Shown piece after piece: positions 8,457 to 16,451 of a DNA stretch of 35,133 nucleotides. Origin of the DNA: Alphaproteobacteria bacterium UBA2966 (GTDB taxonomy: Bacteria > Pseudomonadota > Alphaproteobacteria > UBA2966); NCBI GenBank assembly GCA_002348365.1, contig DEBC01000029.1, positions 1 to 35,133 of the forward strand. Direction: 5' to 3'. The position numbers and the translations under genes were made by a program. Positions within the stretch are counted from its first letter, which is position 1; every line of letters begins with the position of its first letter. Below the pieces are notes generated by a model. That model was given only the letters and a program-made list of their open reading frames with translations, was not told where the DNA came from and did no database searches.

Positions 8457-9389
8457 TCAATCGAACAAAGACGAAACCGAGCGTTCCTCGCTTATCCGCA
8501 ACATTGACTCGGCCATCAGTGGCGCGATCGAGATTCTGCGGATGTTTCGTGCAACACGCACGGCCTCCGTTGCCAATATACTGTCTGTCGTCACTAGGGC
8601 CTCCATTGAAGAACCTGTGACGCGTGCAACCGCACCTCCAGACAACACGCCATGTGTCACATACGCCGAAACCGATTTCGCGCCGGCTTCCATCAACGCG
8701 TCCGCCGCGTTGCAAAGGGTTCCAGCGGAATCGACGATATCGTCGACAATCACGCACCGACAATCCGCCACGTCACCGATAATGTTCATCACCTCGGAAA
8801 TGCCAGCTCGTTCGCGCCGCTTATCTATGATGGCAAGCCCCGCGTCAAGTCGTCTTGCCAGAGCACGTGCCCTCAACACACCACCCACATCGGGCGAAAC
8901 AAACATTAGATCGCTTCCGTCGTGATGCTCCTTAATGTCTTCCGAAAAGACGGGAACGGCGAACAAGTTGTCCAGGGGAATGTCGAAAAAGCCTTGAATC
9001 TGTCCGGCATGCAAGTCGAGGGTGACCACCCGATCAGCACCGGCCGTGGTGATCAGGTTGGCGACGAGCTTCGCTGAAATGGGGGTGCGAGGGCCCGATT
9101 TTCTGTCCTGACGTGCATAGCCGTAGTAGGGGATCACAGCGGTAATCCGCCTCGCTGACGCCCGTTTGAGCGCATCCAGGCACACCAGCAATTCCATCAG
9201 GTTGTCGTTAGCCGGATAGGATGTCGGCTGGATCAGAAATACATCCTCGCCGCGGATGTTCTCCTCGATCTCGACGAAAACCTCCATATCGGAGAAGCGC
9301 CGGATGACAGCGCGAGTCAGTGGTTGGTTCAAATAGGCCGCCATCGCCTCTGCGAGCGGACGATTGGCATTGCCGGCGACGATCTTCAT
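8457..9389 (-). CDS. prs: Ribose-phosphate pyrophosphokinase
   Basis: PRPP synthetase makes 5-phosphoribosyl-1-pyrophosphate from ATP and ribose-5-phosphate. The 310-residue length is normal. Motifs include the ATP-site stretch YYGYARQDRK (88-97), the DLHAGQIQGFF segment (125-135) with the conserved His, and the PRPP-binding loop IVDDIVDSAGT (about 214-224). A 187-bp gap lies upstream, in which TCGACA and GATATA/TATACC are spaced like a weak promoter on the minus strand. Its product feeds enzymes such as the Apt encoded at 879-1406. Confidence 0.96.
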   Translation of the reverse strand: MKIVAGNANRPLAEAMAAYLNQPLTRAVIRRFSDMEVFVEIEENIRGEDVFLIQPTSYPANDNLMELLVCLDALKRASARRITAVIPYYGYARQDRKSGPRTPISAKLVANLITTAGADRVVTLDLHAGQIQGFFDIPLDNLFAVPVFSEDIKEHHDGSDLMFVSPDVGGVLRARALARRLDAGLAIIDKRRERAGISEVMNIIGDVADCRCVIVDDIVDSAGTLCNAADALMEAGAKSVSAYVTHGVLSGGAVARVTGSSMEALVTTDSILATEAVRVARNIRRISIAPLMAESMLRISEERSVSSLFD

Positions 9390-9576
9390 GGCGTCGTCCC
9401 TATCGGCTCCAAATTTGGGACGGTATATCGTCCTGCTGGGTGAATGTGTCGACAGGCGTGATCGCGGCGGAATTTATCAGGGAGGTTCCGGCGTGTAAAC
9501 GGCGGTCTACGGCGTGTTGAATGTATTCCGGGATTGCCGGAGCGGTGCCTCCATGAATGATCGTTTCTGCGTGTTG

Positions 9577-10512
9577 TCATCTGTTGGCAGCTGCGTTCGG
9601 CCAGTCGACTCCTATGGCTTTTAGAAGGGAAACAATGCCGTCTGCGCCTCCGTAAGCCACGGCGGTGGCAATTGTACCCCAGGCGCCGTCAAGCCTTCCC
9701 GCATCAACCGAATTTTGCTGGCGGATGGAGCCGACCCGGCGTCCGTCTGGGCGAATGACCGTCCAGTCGATCTGCACGACCTGCTGTTTCCCGGTTGGAT
9801 CGTCGTCAATATGGACTGCACCCAAAACGACGTAGGTATCTTCCGTTATGCTGTTGGCGACTGGAATCTGCCGCATCTTCAAGGCGCGCTGCATCCTCTC
9901 CAGAAGCGTTGTCGCTCCATCGCCGGGTGCTCCATCAACCCGATAGACGACCACAGCCTCCAGAGGTTGGGGTGGAATTGATGTATCTCCGTACCCGTCC
10001 AGTAGACGCTCAATACGCGGAGTGGCGCGGCCCACGATCGGCATCATGATCGCATCGTCAAAATTACGCCAAGCCATGGCGGACACCGCCTCTTCCTGAA
10101 TAACCGATCCCGCGACATCGCCTTGAGGATCGAGGAGCTTCCATTGAATGACAACGGTCAACGCATCTTCTGGCGCGGCAAATGGGCCGTCTTCGAGTTC
10201 GACATTGCCTTGCAACTGATATCGCGCCCGATCTTCAATGCTCGTGGTGGCGGCGATATTGCAGTCACGCAAACTCGCTGCGAGCAGTTCCGAGAGGCGA
10301 TGCAAAGATCGATCGGGCAAAACGCCCCGGTTGGACACGATGAGACCGGCGCGTGGGCCGGGTTCAAGATGCCCCGCAACCGCCGCCGTCTTGCCTTCAG
10401 GCTGAAAGGGACGAGACAGCGGCTGGCATGCGGTGGGGACTACGGCCCACAGCAGCACCATGGCAGCAGCCGGTTTTCGCATCATCGAAACAACCGAACG
10501 TGATCTGCCCAT
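9577..10512 (-). CDS. Conserved lipoprotein with two similar halves, function unknown
   Basis: The N-terminus has a lipoprotein signal: a hydrophobic stretch (AAAMVLLWAVV) ending in the lipobox-like VPTAC, so Cys29 (numbered from the first ATG) would be lipidated by the Lgt encoded nearby. The downstream ATG at residues 10 or 11 gives a more usual signal peptide and may be the true start. The mature part seems to be two repeats. The first contains VVIQWKLLDPQGDVAGSVIQ, and the second contains VVQIDWTVIRPDGRRVGSIR, each preceded by a short helix-like region and followed by an Ala-rich helix. I recognise no catalytic motif. It is placed between pgeF (32 bp upstream) and prs (187 bp downstream), all on the minus strand. 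Confidence 0.8.
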   Translation of the reverse strand: MGRSRSVVSMMRKPAAAMVLLWAVVPTACQPLSRPFQPEGKTAAVAGHLEPGPRAGLIVSNRGVLPDRSLHRLSELLAASLRDCNIAATTSIEDRARYQLQGNVELEDGPFAAPEDALTVVIQWKLLDPQGDVAGSVIQEEAVSAMAWRNFDDAIMMPIVGRATPRIERLLDGYGDTSIPPQPLEAVVVYRVDGAPGDGATTLLERMQRALKMRQIPVANSITEDTYVVLGAVHIDDDPTGKQQVVQIDWTVIRPDGRRVGSIRQQNSVDAGRLDGAWGTIATAVAYGGADGIVSLLKAIGVDWPNAAANR

Positions 10513-10544
10513 TGCAGGTTTGCGACGCGATAAGACGTCACTCC

Positions 10545-11333
10545 TCAGCTGTTCAAGGCGATGGCCGATATTTGTCGGCCATAGTCGGTCTCTCCTCGAT
10601 GGCAGGCTCGCCGGTAACTGAAAAATCTGTCCTCTTCTCCTAGGGTGTCACTGTTGACATGCTCGATCATGCCAATGCCCGCGGCGCTCAGAACCGAGGC
10701 GATGAAACCGGGCAAGTCAAACAGGAAATGGCCGGAGCGAGGTGCCGTGGCGAAGAATTGACGATTTTCTGCGCTTTTCTGGATAAAGACATCGGGAAAC
10801 TCGGGGCCTACCTCGTATGTCTCCGCACTGATGCAGGGCCCAATGGTCGCAAGCGTTCTGGTCGGATCGGCTCCCAATTCCGTCATGGCTGAGACGGTAG
10901 AAGCAATGATTCCATCCAGGGCGCCGCGCCATCCCGCATGAGCGGCCGCGATCACACCCGCACTGGGATCGGCAAACAGAACGGGGGCGCAATCCGCCGT
11001 CAGGATTCCCAGCGCGCATCCCGGCATGTTTGTGGCCAGTGCATCCGAGCGCCCGGGAACGTCGCCGTCGGTTCGCTCGTCAATCACGCGCACGTGGGTG
11101 CCGTGTACTTGGTATGCCGTCATCAGCCGATCGGGTTCGACCTCCAGAACACGAGAGACTCGCTCCCGATTCTCGGCGACATTTTGAGGATCATCGGCAG
11201 AGCCGAATCCACAATTGAGTGACTCGTAAATATCATTCGAGACGCCCCCTACACGGGTGAAAAAGCCGTGTTCGATGCCGGGCACCGCGGCCAGTTCTTC
11301 AGATTGCAGATACGCGGGCACGTCTTGAGTCAC
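10545..11333 (-). CDS. pgeF: Peptidoglycan editing factor PgeF / laccase-domain (YfiH) protein
   Basis: The 262-residue protein belongs to the YfiH/LACC1 family. Some members are reported to hydrolyse or phosphorylyse purine nucleosides, and the E. coli protein edits cell-wall precursors. The Zn-binding residues are visible: His77 in YQVHGTH, Cys115 in TADCAPVLF and His132 in AAHAGWRGALDG; IGPCISAETYEVG follows. The start is a GTG whose first bases overlap the TGA of the methyltransferase gene (GTGA at 11330-11333), implying translational coupling. The older label of polyphenol oxidase is not favoured for this family. Confidence 0.93.
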   Translation of the reverse strand: MTQDVPAYLQSEELAAVPGIEHGFFTRVGGVSNDIYESLNCGFGSADDPQNVAENRERVSRVLEVEPDRLMTAYQVHGTHVRVIDERTDGDVPGRSDALATNMPGCALGILTADCAPVLFADPSAGVIAAAHAGWRGALDGIIASTVSAMTELGADPTRTLATIGPCISAETYEVGPEFPDVFIQKSAENRQFFATAPRSGHFLFDLPGFIASVLSAAGIGMIEHVNSDTLGEEDRFFSYRRACHRGETDYGRQISAIALNS

Positions 11334-12463
11334 GACGTTTGAGAATTGCTTTGGGCAAAACCAACTGGAGCTCTCATTCCAGGCGAGCCGATGGCCATCA
11401 CTTTGAACAAGGTGCCCATCTGTCCTGGTTCGGTCAACCGCTCGACGGCCGTGTCAATTTCTTCCGCTTGGTCTGCTGTTGCCGCGCGTTTGAGTTGGCT
11501 GGCGCGCGTGTGGATTCCCAATTCTTCGAGAAACTCTCCCTGCAACACCGGACCCCAAACATCAGCGCCACTCTTCTGGGCGGTCTGCGTGAGTGAGGCG
11601 AAATCAACATGGGCGCAAAGGTCCGCCGATCCCGGAGCGATCAGAACGTCATGTGTACCGTGATCGATCACCGCTTGAAGAGTATCGCGGGGACGGCTCT
11701 CGAGACTGCCGTAATCGACTACCAAGGCGGCGCCACCATAATGTTTGACACGCTCGGCAATGTTTCGCATCAAGCTCACAGAAGCGGGACTGACCTCAGC
11801 GACGCTTCCGATCGGGGCCTCTCTCAAGGCTTCCGGAACCAGCGCGAACGCGGCGCTCACAGGTCCCAGGACAAATCGAAATCCATCTCCGCCCGTGTCC
11901 AAATCGACCATTCGCTCGCGCCAACCTCGAATGGTTCGTTCAAATTGATGGATTGGCAGAGCGTCAAACAGCTCGTTCGCGACGACGATCGTCGATCCGT
12001 GCGGAACCTGGTGAAAGTGATCGTGCCACGCTACGTCAATATCGGGCAGGGCCTCTCGCTGACATTCACGCAACACGGGGCTCGTTTCAACGAGATGGAC
12101 GTTGGCGCAGTCGCGGAACGCGCGCAGCGCACCGGCGGCGCGCAGCGCATCCCGCATCAGCGTGCCTCGCCCCGGACCGATCTCAACCCAGTGGAGCGGG
12201 GATGGGCTTCCCAGGCTTTGCCAGGTCTCGGCACACCACAGTCCAATCAATTCACCGAATATCTGGCTGACTTCGGGCGCCGTGATGAAATCGCCTGCGG
12301 CACCGATGGGGTTTTGTGTCGTGTAGTACCCAAATTTTGGATTTCCCAGCGCTTCCGCCATATAGCGATCAATCGTTAGCGGTCCCGATACCTGGATGAG
12401 GCGGCGCAGGTGGTCGGACAGCGTGGGTTCGGGGCTAGGTTGGTGATTTGGCACGGGAAACAA
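11330..12463 (-). CDS. Class I SAM-dependent methyltransferase, MidA/NDUFAF7 family
   Basis: This 377-residue protein belongs to the family whose mitochondrial members methylate an arginine of a complex I subunit. Family signatures are YMAEALGNPKFGYYTT, GAAGDFITAPEVSQIFGELIG and the SAM motif WVEIGPGRGTLMRDAL; VVANELFDALPIHQFE follows, as usual. The start is uncertain: TTG at 12463 or GTG at 12454, both inside the end of lgt, giving a short overlap. The order lgt, methyltransferase, pgeF is a recurring alphaproteobacterial arrangement. The bacterial substrate is not established from this sequence. Confidence 0.92.
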   Translation of the reverse strand: MFPVPNHQPSPEPTLSDHLRRLIQVSGPLTIDRYMAEALGNPKFGYYTTQNPIGAAGDFITAPEVSQIFGELIGLWCAETWQSLGSPSPLHWVEIGPGRGTLMRDALRAAGALRAFRDCANVHLVETSPVLRECQREALPDIDVAWHDHFHQVPHGSTIVVANELFDALPIHQFERTIRGWRERMVDLDTGGDGFRFVLGPVSAAFALVPEALREAPIGSVAEVSPASVSLMRNIAERVKHYGGAALVVDYGSLESRPRDTLQAVIDHGTHDVLIAPGSADLCAHVDFASLTQTAQKSGADVWGPVLQGEFLEELGIHTRASQLKRAATADQAEEIDTAVERLTEPGQMGTLFKVMAIGSPGMRAPVGFAQSNSQTS

Positions 12464-13286
12464 GATAAATGCCGAGCAGGATAACGGGCACGGAAAGCAA
12501 TTGGCCCATCGTTAGGCCGGCCAGCAGGAAACCAAGGTGTGCATCTGGTTCACGGAAGAGCTCGGCAAATGCTCGAGTTGCGCCGTAGCCCACAAGAAAT
12601 AGACCGAACAGGGTTCCGCGTCGTAGCCGGATCCGGTCTTTCCTAACCAGTATGGCAAGTACGACGAGCAGCAATGCGCCCTCAAGGAGTGCTTCGTATA
12701 ACTGGCTCGGGTGACGGGGCTGTGGCCCTCCTCTGGGGAAAACCATAGCCCAGGCGACGTCGCTGGTCCGGCCGAACAGCTCCGCATTGATGAAGTTTGC
12801 AATGCGGCCAAAGAATAAGCCGATGGGTGCTGCGCAAGCGATGTAATCGCCCACGCCGAGTGTGCTGAGACCGCGCCGTTGCGAGAACCACCACACCGCA
12901 ACAATCACACCGATCAAACCGCCATGGAAGGACATACCGCCTTGCCAGACGAACAGAATCTCGAGGGGATGAGCCAGATAGTAATCGGGACGATAAAACA
13001 GTGTGTAGCCGATGCGTCCACCCAAGATTACGCCGAATGTCGCCCAGACGATGAAATCGTCAACATCTTGTTTTTCTAGCGGCGACTGAGGCAGTCGAGT
13101 CAGTGCAACGACATATCGCCAACCCAGTAGCAGACCTGCGATATAGGCCAGCGCATACCAGCGTATGGCAAACGGACCGATTTCAACGAGTATCGGATCA
13201 ATGGCGGGATAGGAGAGAACGGCGGGAAGCAGGACGACACACTCCGGTTCTATCTGATCCGTTGAAATCTGCCGGCGCCGAACCAA
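12435..13286 (-). CDS. lgt: Prolipoprotein diacylglyceryl transferase
   Basis: Lgt transfers diacylglycerol from phosphatidylglycerol to the lipobox Cys of prolipoproteins in the inner membrane. The protein has several hydrophobic membrane segments and the Lgt landmarks YALAYIAGLLLGWRY, GGMSFHGGLIG, and RIANFINAELFGR followed by HPSQLYEALLEG. The start is odd. Homologues usually begin close to the LPAVLSYPAIDP segment, but no ATG, GTG or TTG lies there. The candidates are TTG at 13286, which has no clear ribosome-binding site, or CTG at 13232, which has GGAG 9 bases upstream. The coordinates given use the TTG. A sigma70-like promoter lies just upstream. Confidence 0.95.
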   Translation of the reverse strand: MVRRRQISTDQIEPECVVLLPAVLSYPAIDPILVEIGPFAIRWYALAYIAGLLLGWRYVVALTRLPQSPLEKQDVDDFIVWATFGVILGGRIGYTLFYRPDYYLAHPLEILFVWQGGMSFHGGLIGVIVAVWWFSQRRGLSTLGVGDYIACAAPIGLFFGRIANFINAELFGRTSDVAWAMVFPRGGPQPRHPSQLYEALLEGALLLVVLAILVRKDRIRLRRGTLFGLFLVGYGATRAFAELFREPDAHLGFLLAGLTMGQLLSVPVILLGIYLVSRAKSPT

Positions 13287-13319
13287 AGTGAGTCGAGCAG
13301 CTCTCCCGGACGTTTAGCC

Positions 13320-13348
13320 GTTATAGGAAGCAGGTGACTGGGCTGCAA
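13320..13348 (-). promoter_or_regulatory. Candidate sigma70-like promoter for lgt
   Basis: On the minus strand TTGCAG (13348-13343) and TATAAC (13325-13320) are separated by exactly 17 bases. Transcription would start near 13313, shortly before either possible lgt start codon. It could drive the lgt-midA-pgeF-lipoprotein run. Confidence 0.5.
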
Positions 13349-13383
13349 GGCATAAGCGATCGGCACTAGCCCTTCGGTCGAGC

Positions 13384-13412
13384 TTGCTGACCCAAACGGG
13401 CTGGGCCATAGT
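13384..13412 (+). promoter_or_regulatory. Candidate promoter for the ubiK-like gene
   Basis: TTGCTG (13384-13389) and CATAGT (13407-13412) are separated by 17 bases. The predicted start near 13419 would leave about 20 bases before the ATG at 13439. The match is modest, and the site is divergent from the lgt promoter. Confidence 0.3.
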
Positions 13413-13438
13413 GGACAGACAAACCAGTGAAGCAGGAT

Positions 13439-13780
13439 ATGCAGACAGATAATAAAATTCTCGACGATTTGGCCCGTGTTGCGGCGAGTGCCCTGGGGAC
13501 CCTGCAAGGTGTCCGTGACGAAGTCGAGGTCCGGTTGCGCGACCAGTTTGAGCGGATCTTGAGCAACATGGAACTGGTTACGCGAGAGGAATTTGATGCC
13601 GTCAAAGCCATGGCGGCGGCCGCGCGGCGCGAGAATGAGGCGCTCAAGAAGCGCATAGAGGCCCTGGAAAAATCCGTGAGTACGCCGTCGCGACGGCCGG
13701 CAACTCGTGCTGCCAAGTCAAAGGGTGGCAGAACCGGAAAGAAAAGTCCGGCGCGAGGTACGCGCAAATCGGCCTCGTGA
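13439..13780 (+). CDS. UbiK/BMFP-family coiled-coil accessory factor
   Basis: The small protein (113 residues from the ATG at 13439, 117 from an in-frame GTG at 13427) has the family layout. An N-terminal amphipathic helix (MQTDNKILDDLARVAASALG) leads into VRDEVEVRLRDQFERIL. A coiled coil with the typical VTREEFDAVKAMA and LKKRIEALE follows, and then a basic Lys/Arg/Ala tail rich in Ser and Gly. UbiK binds ubiquinone-biosynthesis factors in gammaproteobacteria; the same fold was described earlier as a membrane-fusogenic protein. I favour the ATG because homologues start with MQTDN-like residues. It is divergent from lgt. Confidence 0.85.
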   Translation: MQTDNKILDDLARVAASALGTLQGVRDEVEVRLRDQFERILSNMELVTREEFDAVKAMAAAARRENEALKKRIEALEKSVSTPSRRPATRAAKSKGGRTGKKSPARGTRKSAS

Positions 13781-14002
13781 CGAGTTCGGGAAGTTCTGAA
13801 CGCCAGTAATTTTCTGTCCACCCGAGGTTTTCCACAAATTTTTGATAGCTGACGCAATTCGGCGCTTGCGCCCGACTCTCCGATTTGGCAGGCTACATCC
13901 TGTTGTGGTGCTGGCATTACCTACAAGATATAGAAATGCAGTCGAAGCGTGTTCGACCACCGAGCCAGCCGTCTCCCGCTCATTCGCTGCGGAGTTTCCG
14001 TT

Positions 14003-14506
14003 ATGACCAGCGTAATTGATCCGGCCGAGTTTGCGCCGGCTAACCCTCTCGATATCGTCGAGCAACTCGTTGTGGCCAATGAATGGCCTGCGGATCGTTC
14101 AGGTGACGAGGAACTGGCGGCGTACGTCGAGGGACACTGGAACCGCTACCACTTATGGTTCACCTGGCGCGAAGAACAGGGCGTAATGCAGTTCTCTTGC
14201 GCATTCGATCTACGAGTTCCCGAACACCGGCTGACCGACACATGTGCGCTGCTCACGTTGGTGAATGAACGCTTGTGGCTGGGGCATTTCGACTTTTCTG
14301 CCGATGGCGGGATCGTCATGTTTCGGCACGCACTTCTGCTGGGGGCCGGTACGGGGGCGACGCCACGCCAGGTCGAAGATCTTATCGAAGTGGCCTTGAA
14401 TGAAAGTGAGCGCTATTTCCCAGCATTCATGTTCATGCTTTGGGGTGGAAAGAGCGCCGACGATGCCTTGGCCTCGGCGATGCTCGAAACAGTGGGAGAG
14501 GCTTAA
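14003..14506 (+). CDS. YbjN domain-containing protein
   Basis: From the ATG at 14003 the product is 167 residues; an upstream start at 13949 adds an arginine-rich leader that does not look genuine. The core (NPLDIVEQLVVANEWPADR, LWFTWREEQGVMQFSCAFDLR, LLTLVNERLWLGHFDF) matches the YbjN fold, a domain related to type III secretion chaperones. Members are conserved in alphaproteobacteria, but the molecular role is not settled. The gene precedes proC by 24 bases and is probably co-transcribed with it. A weak promoter-like pair, TTGTGG and GATATA, lies at 13903-13932 upstream. Confidence 0.88.
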   Translation: MTSVIDPAEFAPANPLDIVEQLVVANEWPADRSGDEELAAYVEGHWNRYHLWFTWREEQGVMQFSCAFDLRVPEHRLTDTCALLTLVNERLWLGHFDFSADGGIVMFRHALLLGAGTGATPRQVEDLIEVALNESERYFPAFMFMLWGGKSADDALASAMLETVGEA

Positions 14507-14530
14507 GCTCCCTCAATTCCCGGTCCAAGC

Positions 14531-15343
14531 ATGAATGACACCATCCTTCTTGTCGGTTGCGGAAAGATGGGCGGGGCCCTGTTGCACGGCTGGTTGGAAC
14601 GGGGCGTCGACGGCGCCGGAATCTATGTCGTGGATCCCGCAGACGAGTCACGTCAACTTACATCTGAACTCGGGGTCTCCTACGTGGAGGCGGCCCAAGA
14701 AGTGCCGTCTGGCATCTTGCCGCGGGTTGTCGTCTTTGCCGTTAAGCCGCAGATCACGGACGACGTAGTGCCAGACTACGCTAGGTACAGCACATCTGAG
14801 TGCGTTTTCCTGTCGATCGCCGCGGGCCGGCCGATCACATATTTCGCTGAGAGGCTGGGTGATGGGGCAGCAATCGTTCGCACCATGCCCAATACGCCTG
14901 CCGCCATCGGTCGCGGCATCAGTGTCGCTTGCGCCAATCAACAGGTTTCGGCGGAGTCCCGCGAGTTGTGTGGCGACCTTCTCAACGCTGTCGGAAAGGT
15001 CGCTTGGGTCGATGACGAAGGCTTGCTGGACGCCGTGACGGCCACTTCGGGCAGTGGTCCTGCATATGTGTTTCTGTTGATCGAATGCTTGGCCGAAGCC
15101 GGTATCGCTGCAGGACTTCCTGAGGACCTCGCCAGACAACTTGCCCTGGAAACGGTAGCTGGTGCGGGAGAGCTGGCCCGGAGGTCAGAGGATTCGCCTT
15201 CGGTGTTGCGGCAAAATGTCACGAGTCCCGGTGGAACCACGGCGGCTGCACTGGAGGTTCTGATGGCGGATGATGGGATGGGACAGCTCATCACTCGAGC
15301 GGTCACTGCGGCGACGCGCAGGTCCGAAGAACTCGCCGGCTGA
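14531..15343 (+). CDS. proC: Pyrroline-5-carboxylate reductase
   Basis: ProC carries out the last step of proline synthesis, NAD(P)H-dependent reduction of pyrroline-5-carboxylate. The 270-residue protein has the N-terminal Rossmann motif VGCGKMGGALL, the FAVKPQ segment, RTMPNTPAAIGRG, and the C-terminal signature around SGSGPAYVFLLIE and NVTSPGGTTAAALEVL. It follows the ybjN-like gene directly and is 108 bp from the TetR-like gene. Confidence 0.96.
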   Translation: MNDTILLVGCGKMGGALLHGWLERGVDGAGIYVVDPADESRQLTSELGVSYVEAAQEVPSGILPRVVVFAVKPQITDDVVPDYARYSTSECVFLSIAAGRPITYFAERLGDGAAIVRTMPNTPAAIGRGISVACANQQVSAESRELCGDLLNAVGKVAWVDDEGLLDAVTATSGSGPAYVFLLIECLAEAGIAAGLPEDLARQLALETVAGAGELARRSEDSPSVLRQNVTSPGGTTAAALEVLMADDGMGQLITRAVTAATRRSEELAG

Positions 15344-15357
15344 CACGTGCCGGCCGA

Positions 15358-15376
15358 ATGCGTGTGAAACACGCAT
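15358..15376. promoter_or_regulatory. Perfect palindrome ATGCGTGT-GAA-ACACGCAT, possible operator or terminator
   Basis: Two perfect 8-bp arms around a 3-base centre lie between proC and the TetR-like gene, about 75 bases before the latter's start. There is no T-tract, so a protein-binding site, possibly for the adjacent TetR-family protein, is at least as likely as a terminator. Confidence 0.45.
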
Positions 15377-15451
15377 CGCGAATCGACAGATCTTGTGACA
15401 GTATCAAACCAGCGCAGACCTCTAGAAGTAAGCATCTGAAGGGGATCGAGC

Positions 15452-16087
15452 ATGGCAAAACGAGCGCGGGCCAAACGGGGAGACCCAATTGAACGGATTA
15501 TCACAGCGGCTCTCACGCTGAGCGCTCAGCAGGGTTGGCGGGATACCCGGATGACGGATATTGCCGACACTGCCGGCGTGTCATTGCAGGAAATCTATGC
15601 GTTGACACCAACCAAGATGCACATCGTCGCGGAATTCCTCAGGAAAATCGACAGTCAGCTGGTGGCTGGCGATGATCCTGAAATGGCAAGCGAACCACCG
15701 CGTGACCGCCTCTTCGATGTGATCATGCGGCGATTCGATCTGCTGGGACCTTATAAGGAAGGTGTTGCATCCATCCTCAATGACGCACGCTGCAGGCCGT
15801 ATATGTGGGCGTGCGCCGGTCCCATTTACGCACGGTCACTCACTTGGATGCTTGAGTCGGCGCGTATCGATCACAGCGGTATTTCGGGTTTGGTGCGGGT
15901 CAAGGGACTGGGGTTGATTATGTTGGCAGCGATAAGGGTTTGGTTGTCGGATGACAGCGCCGATTTGGCTAAGACAATGACATTCGTAGACCGCCAACTC
16001 TCGCGGGCCGATAGATTCATGGCGACGTTTTGTCATCCAGTAGCAGGTCGTGGAACACAAGACACGGTCACCGAAGCGTCTTCTTAG
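15452..16087 (+). CDS. TetR/AcrR-family protein with COQ9-like C-terminal part
   Basis: The 211-residue protein has an N-terminal TetR helix-turn-helix (about 15-60). The recognition region is MTDIADTAGVSLQEIYALTPTK, where the usual YYHF pattern is altered to YALTPTK. The C-terminal half (GLVRVKGLGLIMLAAIRVWLSDDS, then TMTFVDRQLSRADRF) resembles the TetR-related part of COQ9-like alphaproteobacterial proteins. It may therefore be a repressor or a lipid-binding relative without DNA binding. The ATG has GGGG about 8 bases upstream. The palindrome at 15358-15376 would fit autoregulation, but this is inference. The csaA gene begins 5 bases after its stop. Confidence 0.8.
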   Translation: MAKRARAKRGDPIERIITAALTLSAQQGWRDTRMTDIADTAGVSLQEIYALTPTKMHIVAEFLRKIDSQLVAGDDPEMASEPPRDRLFDVIMRRFDLLGPYKEGVASILNDARCRPYMWACAGPIYARSLTWMLESARIDHSGISGLVRVKGLGLIMLAAIRVWLSDDSADLAKTMTFVDRQLSRADRFMATFCHPVAGRGTQDTVTEASS

Positions 16088-16092
16088 CGGTC

Positions 16093-16431
16093 ATGAACGA
16101 GATCTCATTCGAAGATTTTCTCAAGGTCGAAGTGAGGGTCGGTACGGTCGTCGCGGTGGACGAATTTCCCGAAGCGAGAAAGCCAGCCTACAAGCTGCGT
16201 ATCGATTTTGGTTCTGAGATCGGTGAACGGAAATCTTCAGCACAGATCACGACCAACTACGCAAAGGATGAGTTGATCGGACGACAGGTGGCCGCGGTGG
16301 TGAATTTCCCACCGCGCCAGATTGGGCCGTTCATGTCCGAAGTGTTGGTTCTCGGGTTTCCCGATGACGAAGATCAGGTAACGCTTATATCACCCGACAA
16401 GACCGTGCCGAACGGCGGACTCCTCTACTGA
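16093..16431 (+). CDS. csaA: CsaA-type tRNA-binding domain protein
   Basis: The 112-residue protein is a stand-alone OB-fold tRNA-binding domain. It starts with ISFEDFLKVEVRVGTVVAVDEFPEARKPAYKL and continues with SSAQITTNY and VVNFPPRQIGPFMSEVLVLGF, which are the CsaA hallmarks. CsaA has been described as a chaperone-like protein linked to export, and structurally it is a dimeric tRNA-binding protein. I chose the ATG at 16093, immediately after the TetR-like gene; an upstream frame start overlaps that gene and adds unrelated residues. The gene is convergent with the histidine kinase gene, with 20 bp between. Confidence 0.94.
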   Translation: MNEISFEDFLKVEVRVGTVVAVDEFPEARKPAYKLRIDFGSEIGERKSSAQITTNYAKDELIGRQVAAVVNFPPRQIGPFMSEVLVLGFPDDEDQVTLISPDKTVPNGGLLY

Positions 16432-16451
16432 TCACGATCCGGTTGGCGGAT

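Noticed and set aside
11609..12379. A 256-codon plus-strand open frame inside the MidA-family gene.
   Set aside because: It is antisense to a gene with clear SAM-methyltransferase motifs and has no recognisable protein features.
13784..13796. Direct repeat GTTC-N5-GTTC considered as an SOS (LexA) box.
   Set aside because: The alphaproteobacterial LexA site has a 7-base spacer, and the site is not placed before a repair gene.
13829..13839. TTTTCCACA-like sequence between the ubiK-like and ybjN-like genes, considered as a DnaA box.
   Set aside because: It is a single imperfect match in ordinary sequence with no cluster of further boxes.
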